From: Acidobacteriota bacterium
GTDB lineage: Bacteria; Acidobacteriota; Terriglobia; Terriglobales; Acidobacteriaceae
Assembly: GCA_003225175.1 (NCBI GenBank)
Contig: QIBA01000041.1
Location: forward strand, 1-64,000
Reading direction: 5' to 3'
DNA: 64,000 bases
The notes under the pieces are model-generated. The model saw only the letters and a program-made list of their open reading frames with translations. It did no database searches and had not been told where the DNA came from. Of this stretch, positions 35,690 through 44,215 are shown piece after piece. The position numbers were made by a program, and so were the translations under genes. Positions within the stretch are counted from its first letter, which is position 1. Each line of letters begins with the position of its first letter.

Positions 35690-37899
35690 GCACGGCCACC
35701 AGAATTCCCCTCGACGAACTCGAGGAAGTAGCTTCTCCGTATCCCGAACCACAGCTCGGCTTTCTCGTTCATGAGCCGAGAAAAGTCAATAACCTTACTC
35801 TGATTAATGGAAAGACCTTTCTCTCCACCACGGTTGCCGGAGATATCACGCCGCCGGGAGCTCCTGACGTTGGTTTCTTTCACGACGATACGCGCTTCCT
35901 GAGCAGGCTCGAGCTGAAGATAGGAGGACAAAGAACCGTTGTCCTCTCCTCCAGCACAGAGAAGACCTTTGCCTCAAAAATAGAACTTACTACCACCACT
36001 CTTGCACAGATCAATTCGTTCGATTTGCCGGAAAACACAGTTTACATTCGCCGCCAGCAGCTTCTCGTTTCCGATGTGTTTTATGACTCAATTACTTTCT
36101 CCAATTTCAATCAGTCGGAAGCGGAACTGCTGGTTGAGATAGCAGTGGAGGCGGATTTTGTCGATGTTTTCCAGGTGCGTGGATGTGCGCGCAATAAGTC
36201 CGGACACTACTACAAGCCTAAGCTCCAGGGAGATTCATTGGTCTTCTTCTACGTCGGTCTGGACGGGATAGCCCGGGAGACGACGATCCGCTTTCAAACG
36301 CCACCAGATGAGGTAGAGAGTCCTTTCCTTCGGTGGCGGCTCAAAGTTCCGGCAACCGGATTCCGTGAACTGTTGAACACGATTACTTGCCGGGTCGGCG
36401 ATAAGCCTGCTCGCTCGAAGGAAAAGAGCGTTGTGCTGGGCTTCCGGGAGAGGCGGGAAACATATCGCCGCTGGGAAGAGGCATCCACCAGATTCGAAAG
36501 CAGCAACGACATCTTCGATCATGCAATGCAAACCTGCACTGCCGATTTCCATGCATTACAGATTCCTGACGGCGATCAGCACATTCTCGCTGCCGGTATT
36601 CCATGGTTTGCGACGATGTTCGGTCGCGACTCTCTGATCGCCGCGTATCAGTCCTTGCTGCTCAATCCGCGGCTCGCCTGCGAGACGCTGCGTGTGCTGG
36701 CCAGATATCAGGGAAAGCGATCGAATGACTGGCTCGATGAAGAGCCGGGAAAAATTCCCCATGAATATAGGACCGGCGAAATGACCCGCGCCGGGGAAAT
36801 GCCATTCAGTCCTTATTATGGGTCCGTTGATGCCACACCGTTATTTCTCATATTGCTCAGCGAGACTTTCAACTGGACAGGAGACGCTGAGCTAGTGCAG
36901 GAACTCCTGCCCGCAGCTCGTTCCGCTCTCGATTGGATCGAGAACTACGGCGACCTCGACGGCGATGGACTAGTCGAATACAAGCGGCGATCGCCGAAAG
37001 GACTTATTAACCAGGGCTGGAAAGATTCGTGGGACGCAAACATGCATCGCGATGGCAGCATGGCCAACCCGCCAATCGCTCTCGTGGAGGTGCAGGGGTA
37101 CTGCCATGAGGCCCAGTACCGCATGGCGCAACTGCTGCGGCTCGTTGGCGATACGATGCGGGCCGACAAGCTGCGAAAGAGCTCCACGGAATTCGCTAAG
37201 AGAATTGAAAAGGCGTTTTGGCTGCCAGAAGAGAACTTCTACGCGATGGGACTAGACAGTGCCAAGAGACCCATGGAGGTGATCTCTTCGAATGCGGGGC
37301 ATCTCCTCTTCACTCGAACGGTCGCCAAAGATCGTGCGCGGCTGGTGGTGGAGCGCCTGATGAGAGACGACATGCAGTCAGGCTGGGGATGGCGCACGCT
37401 GGCCCGCTCAGAACGTGTGTTCAATCCGCTCAGCTATCACCGCGGCTCAGTCTGGCCTCACGATAACTCGCTTATCGGTCACGGAATGGCTTTGTATGGT
37501 TTTAGAGATGAAGTTAAGCAGATCTTCACGGCGCTCTATCAGGCTGCACTAAATTTTCGTGATTACCGATTGCCCGAACTCTTCTGTGGAGTGCAGCGGC
37601 ATGAAAACGATGAGCCCGTGCATTATCCGGTCTCCTGTTCACCGCAGGCATGGGCGTCCGGAGCCTTCTTCCTCCTGCTCACATCGCTGCTCGGCATACG
37701 CCCATCGGCGCATCGCAAGGAATTAAATATCGTGAATCCGATGCTGCCCGACTGGCTCGACTACCTGCGAATCAGCAATCTGAACATCGGCAAGAGCCGC
37801 GTGTCCCTGGACTTCAGCCGTCACGGCGAACGAACGTTCTGCAATGTTGTGGACGTGAGTGGAGAGAAATTGTTGATTAATGTTGCTTTCAGGAAGTAG
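35686..37899 (+). CDS. Amylo-alpha-1,6-glucosidase (glycogen debranching type)
   Basis: The 737-residue protein has the bacterial debranching layout. Residues 55-250 form the N-terminal beta-sandwich (LINGKTFLSTTVAGDITPPG, FFHDDTRFLSRLEL). Residues 280-700 are an (alpha/alpha)6 barrel with AAGIPWFATMFGRDSLIAAYQSLL, GWKDSWDANMHRDGS and SYHRGSVWPHDNSLIGHGMALYG; Asp and Glu residues in these motifs are the likely catalytic pair. The family hydrolyses alpha-1,6 branches in glycogen, but in this cluster it may trim or recycle a dedicated glucan. No signal peptide is seen. It is the last gene of the sugar operon. Confidence 0.92.
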   Translation: MSTATRIPLDELEEVASPYPEPQLGFLVHEPRKVNNLTLINGKTFLSTTVAGDITPPGAPDVGFFHDDTRFLSRLELKIGGQRTVVLSSSTEKTFASKIELTTTTLAQINSFDLPENTVYIRRQQLLVSDVFYDSITFSNFNQSEAELLVEIAVEADFVDVFQVRGCARNKSGHYYKPKLQGDSLVFFYVGLDGIARETTIRFQTPPDEVESPFLRWRLKVPATGFRELLNTITCRVGDKPARSKEKSVVLGFRERRETYRRWEEASTRFESSNDIFDHAMQTCTADFHALQIPDGDQHILAAGIPWFATMFGRDSLIAAYQSLLLNPRLACETLRVLARYQGKRSNDWLDEEPGKIPHEYRTGEMTRAGEMPFSPYYGSVDATPLFLILLSETFNWTGDAELVQELLPAARSALDWIENYGDLDGDGLVEYKRRSPKGLINQGWKDSWDANMHRDGSMANPPIALVEVQGYCHEAQYRMAQLLRLVGDTMRADKLRKSSTEFAKRIEKAFWLPEENFYAMGLDSAKRPMEVISSNAGHLLFTRTVAKDRARLVVERLMRDDMQSGWGWRTLARSERVFNPLSYHRGSVWPHDNSLIGHGMALYGFRDEVKQIFTALYQAALNFRDYRLPELFCGVQRHENDEPVHYPVSCSPQAWASGAFFLLLTSLLGIRPSAHRKELNIVNPMLPDWLDYLRISNLNIGKSRVSLDFSRHGERTFCNVVDVSGEKLLINVAFRK

Positions 37900-37924
37900 A
37901 GCGCCAATGTCTCTATGCTGCATG

Positions 37925-37952
37925 GTAGAGAACCAGCATGCTGCGTCTCTAC
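37925..37952. repeat. Degenerate copy of the 28-base palindrome
   Basis: This copy matches the intact palindromes at 17299 and 48221 at 26 of 28 positions; two changes in the left arm disrupt the stem. An extra half-copy (gtctctatgctgcat) lies just before it at 37909. It lies downstream of the sugar operon's last stop. Confidence 0.8.
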
Positions 37953-38025
37953 GAGGATGGTTGCGCATCCAAATGTGTGTCCAGTTCTACACTCTCAATT
38001 ACACTGAAGACAGAAAGCGAGGCCA

Positions 38026-38292
38026 ATGATGGCGGAAGTGAAGATCACGGTAAAACCGAATGGACCGTATCGAGTCGAAGGACCGGTGAAGCTGGTCGAC
38101 GCTGAAGGTCGCGAATGGGACCTCACCGGGAAGCCCGCATTCTCACTCTGCCGCTGCGGTGGTTCCGTGAACAAACCTTTCTGCGACGGAACTCATTCCA
38201 AGCTCGGCTTCCAGGCTGCCGAAGCAGCCGTGCGACGGGAAGAGGTTGCCCAGGGACAGGCTCCTCCTCCGAATCCTGTGACAAAAATGTAA
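38026..38292 (+). CDS. CDGSH iron-sulfur domain protein
   Basis: An 88-residue CDGSH protein. The 2Fe-2S ligands are Cys42, Cys44, Cys53 and His57 in LCRCGGSVNKPFCDGTH, with Thr in place of the Ser of CDGSH, as often in bacterial members. The N-terminal part (ITVKPNGPYRVEGPVKLVDAEGREWDL) matches the short MitoNEET-like bacterial group. A redox or cluster-transfer role is expected; no partner is evident in the neighbourhood. It converges on the VWA gene. Confidence 0.92.
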   Translation: MMAEVKITVKPNGPYRVEGPVKLVDAEGREWDLTGKPAFSLCRCGGSVNKPFCDGTHSKLGFQAAEAAVRREEVAQGQAPPPNPVTKM

Positions 38293-38312
38293 GCCGCTCA
38301 TTCCATAGCGGC
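38293..38312. terminator. Small hairpin between convergent genes
   Basis: A 6-bp stem (gccgct 38293-38298 with agcggc 38307-38312) lies between the CDGSH stop and the end of the VWA gene. It has no T-run, so it is at best a weak terminator. Confidence 0.3.
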
Positions 38313-38333
38313 ACCGCCACATACCTGCACGAG

Positions 38334-39587
38334 TCAGTGAATCGTCCGTGTCTTCCGTGACATATAGTCCATCAGCAGATACTGGCCCAAGGTATGCGGA
38401 GTGGTGAAGTACGCCTTTCCCCTGCACATCTCCGTCACCTTCTGCACGAACTGAATCAGTCCGTAATCCGAAGCAAGCATAAAAGTATTGATCATCACCC
38501 CAGCGCGTTTGCACCGAGAGACCTCTTCCAGAGTCCGGCTCACAACCAGCGGATCCAGCCCAAAGGCGTTTTTATAAATCCGGCCATCTTCGAGCGTGAG
38601 CGCCGATGGCTTGCCATCAGTAATCATGATGATCTGCTTCATGTCCTTACGCTGGCGGTCGAGAATGCGCTGTGCCATGCGCAAGCCCTCGCGAGTGTTG
38701 GTGTAATACGGACCAACTTTCACACGCGCGAGCTGTGAAAGCGGCAGCTCTTCGGCCGAATCGTGAAACAGGACGAGAGAAAGGGAATCGCCGGGATACT
38801 GCGTACGAATCAGTTGCGAGAGCGCCATCGCAACTTTCTTCGCCGGAGTGAAGCGGTCTTCGCCGTAGAGGATCATTGAATGCGAGCAGTCAAGCATCAG
38901 CACAGTCGCGCACGAAGACTGATATTCGCACTGATGCACCTGAAGGTCCGAATATTCGAGTTCAAGTGGAACTTTAAGTCCATCGCGCTGAATTGCGTTT
39001 GATAATGTGGCGGTAATGTCGAGGTTGAGAGTGTCGCCGAACTCGTATTGGCGTGATGCGCCGCTCGACTCGATACCGGTAGCCATGTCGCGCGTGTCGT
39101 GACGTCCGAAGTTGGATTTGCCCAGAGAGCCGAGAAGATCCCGCAGAGCGCGATATCCCAGAAAGTCGAGGCCCTTGTCGGTGACCTCAAACTTGACCTG
39201 GCCTTGCTGCATTTCCCCGGTTTGTCCAGGGAGGTTCGATTGCTGGGAGCGATCGAAGGGCTGATCGACCGTAATGTAGTTCTCCTGCTCCATACGGTCG
39301 ATTAACTTCTCGATAAGTTCATCAAGCTGACCATCGGCACGCATTTGCTCGAGCTGCTCGCGCATGTTCTCGTCAAGCATGTCGCCGGATTCAAGCGCTT
39401 GCTGAATCGCCTGCCGGAGTTGCTCGAGTGTCTGCTCGCCTTCATTGAATTCGTAGAAGTACCAGGAATCCTGAAACCCGCTCTGCAGCAGATAGTTGGA
39501 GAGCGCATTGAGCAGATCTTCCATGCTCATCTCCCCAGCAGGATCGGCAACGTACTTGGAGTACTTGATGAATTTCATACAATCCAT
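38334..39587 (-). CDS. VWA-domain protein, partner of MoxR-like ATPase
   Basis: The 417-residue protein has a helical N-terminal half (residues 1-200) and a von Willebrand factor A domain. The metal-ion site is Asp233, Ser235 and Ser237 in LMLDCSHSM, followed by the later MITDGKPSA motif. MoxR-type ATPases and VWA proteins typically work together as a chaperone pair that inserts metal or activates other proteins. The MoxR-like gene lies just upstream on the same strand, separated by 182 bases that hold an inverted repeat. The ATG at 39587 or the one three codons later may be the start. Confidence 0.85.
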   Translation of the reverse strand: MDCMKFIKYSKYVADPAGEMSMEDLLNALSNYLLQSGFQDSWYFYEFNEGEQTLEQLRQAIQQALESGDMLDENMREQLEQMRADGQLDELIEKLIDRMEQENYITVDQPFDRSQQSNLPGQTGEMQQGQVKFEVTDKGLDFLGYRALRDLLGSLGKSNFGRHDTRDMATGIESSGASRQYEFGDTLNLDITATLSNAIQRDGLKVPLELEYSDLQVHQCEYQSSCATVLMLDCSHSMILYGEDRFTPAKKVAMALSQLIRTQYPGDSLSLVLFHDSAEELPLSQLARVKVGPYYTNTREGLRMAQRILDRQRKDMKQIIMITDGKPSALTLEDGRIYKNAFGLDPLVVSRTLEEVSRCKRAGVMINTFMLASDYGLIQFVQKVTEMCRGKAYFTTPHTLGQYLLMDYMSRKTRTIH

Positions 39588-39619
39588 GGCGCCGTACCGG
39601 CGCGGTATCCGCTGAGTTC

Positions 39620-39768
39620 AAGGACCGTCGTGCGCCCTCGCGCGGATTTTCGGTGATTTCACCAGAAAGCCCAAATAGAGCTAAGCGTTCCTATCTCTAG
39701 TACGCGTCAGTACGCATCCTGCTAGCACTCCGAGACCAACACCCGCGCGAGGGCGCGCGGCGGTCCTT
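39620..39768. repeat. 150-base element with 26-base inverted ends
   Basis: The arms 39620-39645 and 39743-39768 are inverted copies that agree at 24 of 26 positions, and the inner 14 bases (gcgccctcgcgcgg) are identical. The spacer of 97 bases has no coding potential. One end abuts the stop codon of the MoxR-like gene. The shape is that of a small non-autonomous insertion or a REP pair. Confidence 0.75.
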
Positions 39769-39769
39769 T

Positions 39770-41254
39770 TTAGTTGTACGGCCTTCGATTCCGCGCCGGG
39801 ATTTCATCGCGTCCAATCGCCTTCTCCGCATGATGCTGCTTCTCCGGAGCGGTGAAGACGCGCTCCTCGCTTCTTCCAATGCGTTTGTGTGCGTACAAGC
39901 CTTCAAGCAGAAATTCCGCCGCGGAAACTACAAGTTCGGGTTTGTCCTTCGGCTTCACGTCAACCGCGTTCAGCTTCTCCGTGAGACCCTGTATGTGTTT
40001 CAGTCCATCGAGCAATTCGGCGGCGCCGGCGGTATCGGAAAATTTCAGCTGGCCTCCCAGATCGAACCACTGCGTGATTTGCTGCATGTTGCCATCTTTG
40101 AAATACGAGTCAAACGTTTTAGCAACGGCGAGTCGAATCAGATCGCGAACCACCGTGTCTGCTCCTCGCAATTCACCTTCATACTCGAGTTCGAGTTTGC
40201 CGGTGATGGAGGGAATGGCGCTGTAGATGTCGCTAATGCGCGGAACGACGGTACTCTCGGCATTGCGCAATGCGCGACGCTCGGCATTGGAGATCACATT
40301 CTCCATCGTCGAGATCGGAAGGCGCTGGCTTACGCCAGATCGCTTATCGACGCGCTTGTCTTCCCGGGCCGCGAAGGCGATCTGTTCCACGATCTCGCGG
40401 ATGAACTGTGGGACGTGCAGCGGATGGCCATTGCGCTCAGCCCATGCCTCCTGCCTGGTAATGGCGACGCCTTCTTCCAGTGAGTCCGCATAGTGCGTCC
40501 GGACTTCGGAGCCGATGCGGTCTTTGAGAGGCGTAACGATCTTTCCGCGCGCGGTGTAGTCTTCGGGGTTGGCGCTAAAGACCAGAGCCACATCGAGATT
40601 CAGGCGCACCGGGTAGCCCTTAATCTGCACATCGCCTTCCTGCATGATGTTGAAGAGCGCTACTTGGATCTTGCCCGCCAAGTCGGGCAGTTCGTTGATG
40701 GCAAAGATTCCACGATTGGCCCGTGGCAGTAATCCGTAATGCACAGTGAGTTCGCTCGCGAGATCGAGTCCTCCCCGCGCAGCCTTGATGGGATCGATAT
40801 CGCCAATAAGATCCGCTACTGTGACATCCGGAGTTGCCAGCTTCTCAACGTAGCGCTCCTGTGGACTCAAATATGCAATCGGCGTTTCATCACCTTCCTC
40901 GGCGATGAGGTGTTTGCACTGCCGGCACAGAGGCTCATAGGGATTGTCGTGAATCTCGCATCCCTTCACGTACGGAAGATGCGGATCGAGCAGACCGGTA
41001 AGAGCGCGCAACATGCGGCTCTTCGCCTGTCCGCGGAGGCCGAGCAGGATGAAATTGTGCCGCGATAAAACTGCATTAACGACCTGTGGAACAACGGTAT
41101 CTTCGTATCCGACGATGCCTTGAAAGATCGGTTGACCGGTTTTCAGTTTTGCGATCAGGTTGTCGCGCAATTCATCTTTCACACGACGAGCGCGCAGTCT
41201 CTGTTCGCTAAATTCACTTTTCCGGAGTTCACCCAGAGTGGTAGGGAGGTTCAT
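39770..41254 (-). CDS. MoxR/Mg-chelatase-type AAA+ ATPase
   Basis: The ATPase has 494 residues from the ATG at 41254, which has gaggtgat 12 bases upstream. The P-loop is an unusual GLRGQAKS (residues 72-79). An insertion with four cysteines and a His (CEIHDNPYEPLCRQCKHL) follows and may bind metal. The Walker B position reads GIFAINELPDL with Asn before the catalytic Glu. The sensor region SANPEDYTARGKIVTPLKDRIGSEVRTHY is well conserved. It should act with the VWA protein encoded immediately downstream as a metal-insertion or protein-remodelling machine. The client is unknown. Confidence 0.85.
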   Translation of the reverse strand: MNLPTTLGELRKSEFSEQRLRARRVKDELRDNLIAKLKTGQPIFQGIVGYEDTVVPQVVNAVLSRHNFILLGLRGQAKSRMLRALTGLLDPHLPYVKGCEIHDNPYEPLCRQCKHLIAEEGDETPIAYLSPQERYVEKLATPDVTVADLIGDIDPIKAARGGLDLASELTVHYGLLPRANRGIFAINELPDLAGKIQVALFNIMQEGDVQIKGYPVRLNLDVALVFSANPEDYTARGKIVTPLKDRIGSEVRTHYADSLEEGVAITRQEAWAERNGHPLHVPQFIREIVEQIAFAAREDKRVDKRSGVSQRLPISTMENVISNAERRALRNAESTVVPRISDIYSAIPSITGKLELEYEGELRGADTVVRDLIRLAVAKTFDSYFKDGNMQQITQWFDLGGQLKFSDTAGAAELLDGLKHIQGLTEKLNAVDVKPKDKPELVVSAAEFLLEGLYAHKRIGRSEERVFTAPEKQHHAEKAIGRDEIPARNRRPYN

Positions 41255-41316
41255 TACAGATGAGATCACCTCAAGAAAATTATACGCGGGCGCGAAAAAC
41301 GCGTCGGCGCGCGGTA

Positions 41317-41386
41317 GGCAATAGGCGATATGCAATAGGCTAAACAGGCCGCGATCCGCCTTGCCGATTGCCTATCGCTTATTGCC
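41317..41386. repeat. Inverted repeat of a GGCAATA-rich sequence
   Basis: Arms 41317-41336 and 41366-41386 are imperfect inverted copies built from ggcaataggcgata. They would fold into a stem of about 20 bp. The repeat lies right after the LON-domain gene's stop (minus strand) and upstream of the MoxR-like gene. It looks like a REP-type element, possibly acting as a terminator or RNA-stabilising hairpin. Confidence 0.65.
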
Positions 41387-41389
41387 GCT

Positions 41390-42001
41390 TCACATCACAT
41401 GCCCATTCGATCCGCTTTTCTTCTTCGCCTGCACCATTTTCCCCAGCTTTGGCAGGATGGCTTCGTAGTATTCGATGAGCGTCGCCAGCCGCCTCGCTTC
41501 CGAAGGCATCGAGAGAATGGTTTGTTTGAAGTCCAGATCGACTGGGAGTTGCGAGATCAGATAGAACGAGAGGAGATCTTCAGGAGGTTCGATCGTTGGG
41601 ATTGCCTGTCCGCTCGCGGCTATTAGCAGCAGCGAATGATGCAAATCCAACACTTTCTCTTTGGTTTCGGATGGCCCATCCGATTCTTCTACCAGAAATT
41701 TGACGTCGGCCTGAAGGAAGGAACGCTCCTGCAAGATCTCAAGCACCTCGAATCGACGTGCACCTTGGGTGACGATATCCAGCCGGCCGTCTTCATACCT
41801 CTTTACGACGGTTACTACTTCTGCGGAGCAACCGATCTGAGCGATGCCATCCTTGATGGCACGGACTATCCCGAACGGCGAGTCGCGGTCGAGGCACTCG
41901 CCGATCATCTCCTTGTATCGCGGCTCAAAGATGTGCAGAGGCAGAGCCATTCCCGGAAATAGAACTAATTCCAACGGAAACAATGGGAGAAGCTCGCTCA
42001 T
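41390..42001 (-). CDS. LON substrate-binding-domain protein
   Basis: The 203-residue protein consists of a LON N-terminal domain alone, without ATPase or protease parts: LPLFPLELVLFPGMALPLHIFEPRYKEMIGECL is the family signature, and GCSAEVVTVVKRYEDGRLDIVTQGARRFEVLE follows. Such stand-alone proteins are widespread; they may bind unfolded clients, but no activity is known. The ATG at 42001 (MSELLPLFPLEL) is chosen because upstream codons do not belong to the family. It is divergent from the SDR gene. Confidence 0.9.
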   Translation of the reverse strand: MSELLPLFPLELVLFPGMALPLHIFEPRYKEMIGECLDRDSPFGIVRAIKDGIAQIGCSAEVVTVVKRYEDGRLDIVTQGARRFEVLEILQERSFLQADVKFLVEESDGPSETKEKVLDLHHSLLLIAASGQAIPTIEPPEDLLSFYLISQLPVDLDFKQTILSMPSEARRLATLIEYYEAILPKLGKMVQAKKKSGSNGHVM

Positions 42002-42058
42002 TCGTTCGATTCTAGAGCAGGCTTGACCCACTTGCATTGTGCAGATACAACGAGAGCC

Positions 42059-42841
42059 ATGCGTTGCCGCGATCAAGTAGTGGTGATAACCGGCGCTTCC
42101 ATGGGAATCGGCGAGGCCATTGCTCGCACATTTCTCGTTGAAGGAGCCCGCGTGGTGATGAGTTCGCGCGATCTCGCGCGGCAAGAGGAGGCCCGGAGGC
42201 GTGTAGGAGACATCGATCGTACGGCGGCGGTCGCTTGCGACGTGCGCGATCGTAGCCAGATCAAAGCTCTGGTATCTGCGGCTAAGAACCGTTTTGGGAA
42301 GATCGACGCCTGGATCAATAACGCCGGTTACGGATTAATGGATTCAGTGGCCTCGATGTCAATGGACGAGTGCCGCGCTCTGTTCGAAACCAACCTGTTT
42401 GGCGCAATTGAGTGTATGCAACTCGTGGCGCCGATTTTAAAGGCAGAGGGCGGAGGCACGATCATCAACATCTCCAGCATCGTTGGACATCTGCCTGTGC
42501 CGCACATGAGCGCCTACTGCGCCAGCAAACACGCACTGAATGCTGTGAGTGAAGCTGCGCGGCTCGAACTGGAACCAAGCGGCATCCGCGTGATCAGCGT
42601 TTGCCCAGGCCGCATCCGCACGAATTTCGGCGCTAACACAGTGCGGGGGAGTGAAGGCAAACGTCTGGGCGATGCGGTGCAGCAGGGAATCTCGCCCGAA
42701 CGTTGCGCTCGAGCCATTCTGCGTGGATATCTGCGCGGCACGCGTGAGGTCTTCGTTCCCTGGCACGGATGGCTGCTTAGCCATGCTTATGAACTGTGCC
42801 CTCAAATCATCGAGTTTGGCATGAGAAGGATGATGAAATAG
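42059..42841 (+). CDS. Short-chain dehydrogenase/reductase
   Basis: The 260-residue classical SDR binds NAD(P) with TGASMGIGEAIA at the N-terminus and uses Ser in IINISSIVG with the Tyr and Lys of YCASKHALN. The NAG box is seen as NNAGYG. The C-terminal part after FNFGANT is short and may gate a hydrophobic substrate. No neighbour suggests a substrate. The ATG at 42059 is preferred to a TTG at 42023. It converges on the anti-sigma gene with a 24-base gap. Confidence 0.9.
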   Translation: MRCRDQVVVITGASMGIGEAIARTFLVEGARVVMSSRDLARQEEARRRVGDIDRTAAVACDVRDRSQIKALVSAAKNRFGKIDAWINNAGYGLMDSVASMSMDECRALFETNLFGAIECMQLVAPILKAEGGGTIINISSIVGHLPVPHMSAYCASKHALNAVSEAARLELEPSGIRVISVCPGRIRTNFGANTVRGSEGKRLGDAVQQGISPERCARAILRGYLRGTREVFVPWHGWLLSHAYELCPQIIEFGMRRMMK

Positions 42842-42865
42842 CAAACTTGCTCAGCCATTCCTAAA

Positions 42866-43636
42866 CTAGAGACGACTCCCAGCCTCTTTGACGACCTTCT
42901 CAACTTCGGGAACGGAGGAGGCCGAAACCAGCACCAAAGCGATGTCGTGCTTCTGGACGGAGCCCACTGTGAGGCCGTCTACCTTTTGCGCGGCAGGTGA
43001 ATTGTTTTGGAACCAGCTGAGAACGCGAGTGGTAAAGCGTTGATTGTCCTGGTGGCGGAGGAAAAGCGAGACCTGGTTCATGCCGTCGGAATAGTCCAGA
43101 TGCATGTACCGCTTGCCATGAAGCACGCAAACGCGAGCGCCAACAAGGTGATAGCCAGCCGGGGCTACGCGTTGCGGAGCCTGGGGATCACCAACCACTC
43201 TTTGCGCCAGCGCCTGCACGTCCTTGTCGTCGACCTTCCATTTCCTGGGAGCTTTGCCGATCACTTCTTCCTGATGATCGTCGACTGCGTCGCCACAGGT
43301 CGCGCTTAAATCCATTCGTCCTTTGGCATAACCGAAGGTTGCGACCAAAAGCGTCGCGAAAATGACAGTCGCGGCAACGCTGTACCGCACGAGAACCATG
43401 ACCGGAGACTTCCAAGGGGAAGAGTTTCGGATGGCATTGCGGACATGGGCCTCGAGCTGCCTGGTTTGCAGCCGTTCTTCATTCACGGCGTGCTTGATAA
43501 CGAGGTCGAAATCCGATTCTGCCGCTAGTTTCGCGGCGCATTCCGGACACTTGCCCAGATGGGTGCGCCACTCGGGGCCTTCAATTTCCCCCGAAAGGTA
43601 AGCGTCGGTGACTTGGTCGCTGTATGTACAGTTCAT
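42866..43636 (-). CDS. Membrane anti-sigma factor with zinc-finger motif
   Basis: The 256-residue protein has an N-terminal anti-sigma zinc-binding box, His26-x3-Cys30-x2-Cys33 (HLGKCPEC) with Cys3 ahead of it. A single membrane helix at about residues 84-103 (YSVAATVIFATLLVATFGYA) is followed by a periplasmic part ending with VVKEAGSRL. It should bind and silence the ECF sigma factor encoded just upstream, whose last four bases overlap its start (ATGA). The periplasmic domain may sense a stress and release the sigma factor by proteolysis. Confidence 0.9.
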   Translation of the reverse strand: MNCTYSDQVTDAYLSGEIEGPEWRTHLGKCPECAAKLAAESDFDLVIKHAVNEERLQTRQLEAHVRNAIRNSSPWKSPVMVLVRYSVAATVIFATLLVATFGYAKGRMDLSATCGDAVDDHQEEVIGKAPRKWKVDDKDVQALAQRVVGDPQAPQRVAPAGYHLVGARVCVLHGKRYMHLDYSDGMNQVSLFLRHQDNQRFTTRVLSWFQNNSPAAQKVDGLTVGSVQKHDIALVLVSASSVPEVEKVVKEAGSRL

Positions 43637-44091
43637 AGTCTTGCTTTCACTTTCATGTAACGCGCTTCGCGCTTCGACAGATCGCTCTTCACCATCGTGC
43701 GTGCCCGTGAGAGCCGCGACATCACTGTGCCAATCGGGATACCCAAGATCTCTGCAATCTCCTTACAGGAGAACCCTTCAACCGCGAACAGTAGGAGCAC
43801 AGTTCGATACTCCTCGTTCAACAGATCGATCGAGTTCTGAATTTCCTCCGCGGTGAATCGCGTCGGGGGACGTCGTTCACCGTCGGTATTTTCCGCGTAC
43901 TGTTCCGGAAAAAACTGAATCGCCTCTTGCCGGATCTGCTGATGACGCGTGGTCCAGCAGTTCAGCATAATGCGAAACAGCCATGCCTTACAGTTTGTTC
44001 CCGGTTGAAACCGGTCAAAGTGGCGCCACGCGCGAAGCATCGCGTCCTGCACCAGATCTTCTGCGATCGCTACATCGCGTGCCAGACGCAC
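43633..44091 (-). CDS. ECF RNA polymerase sigma factor
   Basis: The protein has sigma-70 region 2 (EDLVQDAMLRAWRHFDRFQPG, with the DAFLRAW-type core) and region 4 (LLNEEYRTVLLLFAVEGFSCKEIAEILGIPIGTVMSRLSRARTM, the -35-binding helix-turn-helix). From the GTG at 44091 it would have 152 residues, but the frame stays open to a stop at 44185-44187. Residues coded upstream (RQKEFEQLALIHLRALLRAA) continue the region-2 helix, so the true start is probably further upstream although no ATG, GTG or TTG is found there. It pairs with the anti-sigma factor. Confidence 0.85.
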   Translation of the reverse strand: MRLARDVAIAEDLVQDAMLRAWRHFDRFQPGTNCKAWLFRIMLNCWTTRHQQIRQEAIQFFPEQYAENTDGERRPPTRFTAEEIQNSIDLLNEEYRTVLLLFAVEGFSCKEIAEILGIPIGTVMSRLSRARTMVKSDLSKREARYMKVKARL

Positions 44092-44215
44092 TGCGGCCCG
44101 CAGCAGCGCGCGCAGATGTATAAGCGCGAGCTGCTCAAATTCCTTCTGCCGCGAATCGCCTATGATTTGTATCGCTTCCTCGCTCTAAACGGGAATGCAA
44201 TCCAACCGGGGAACC

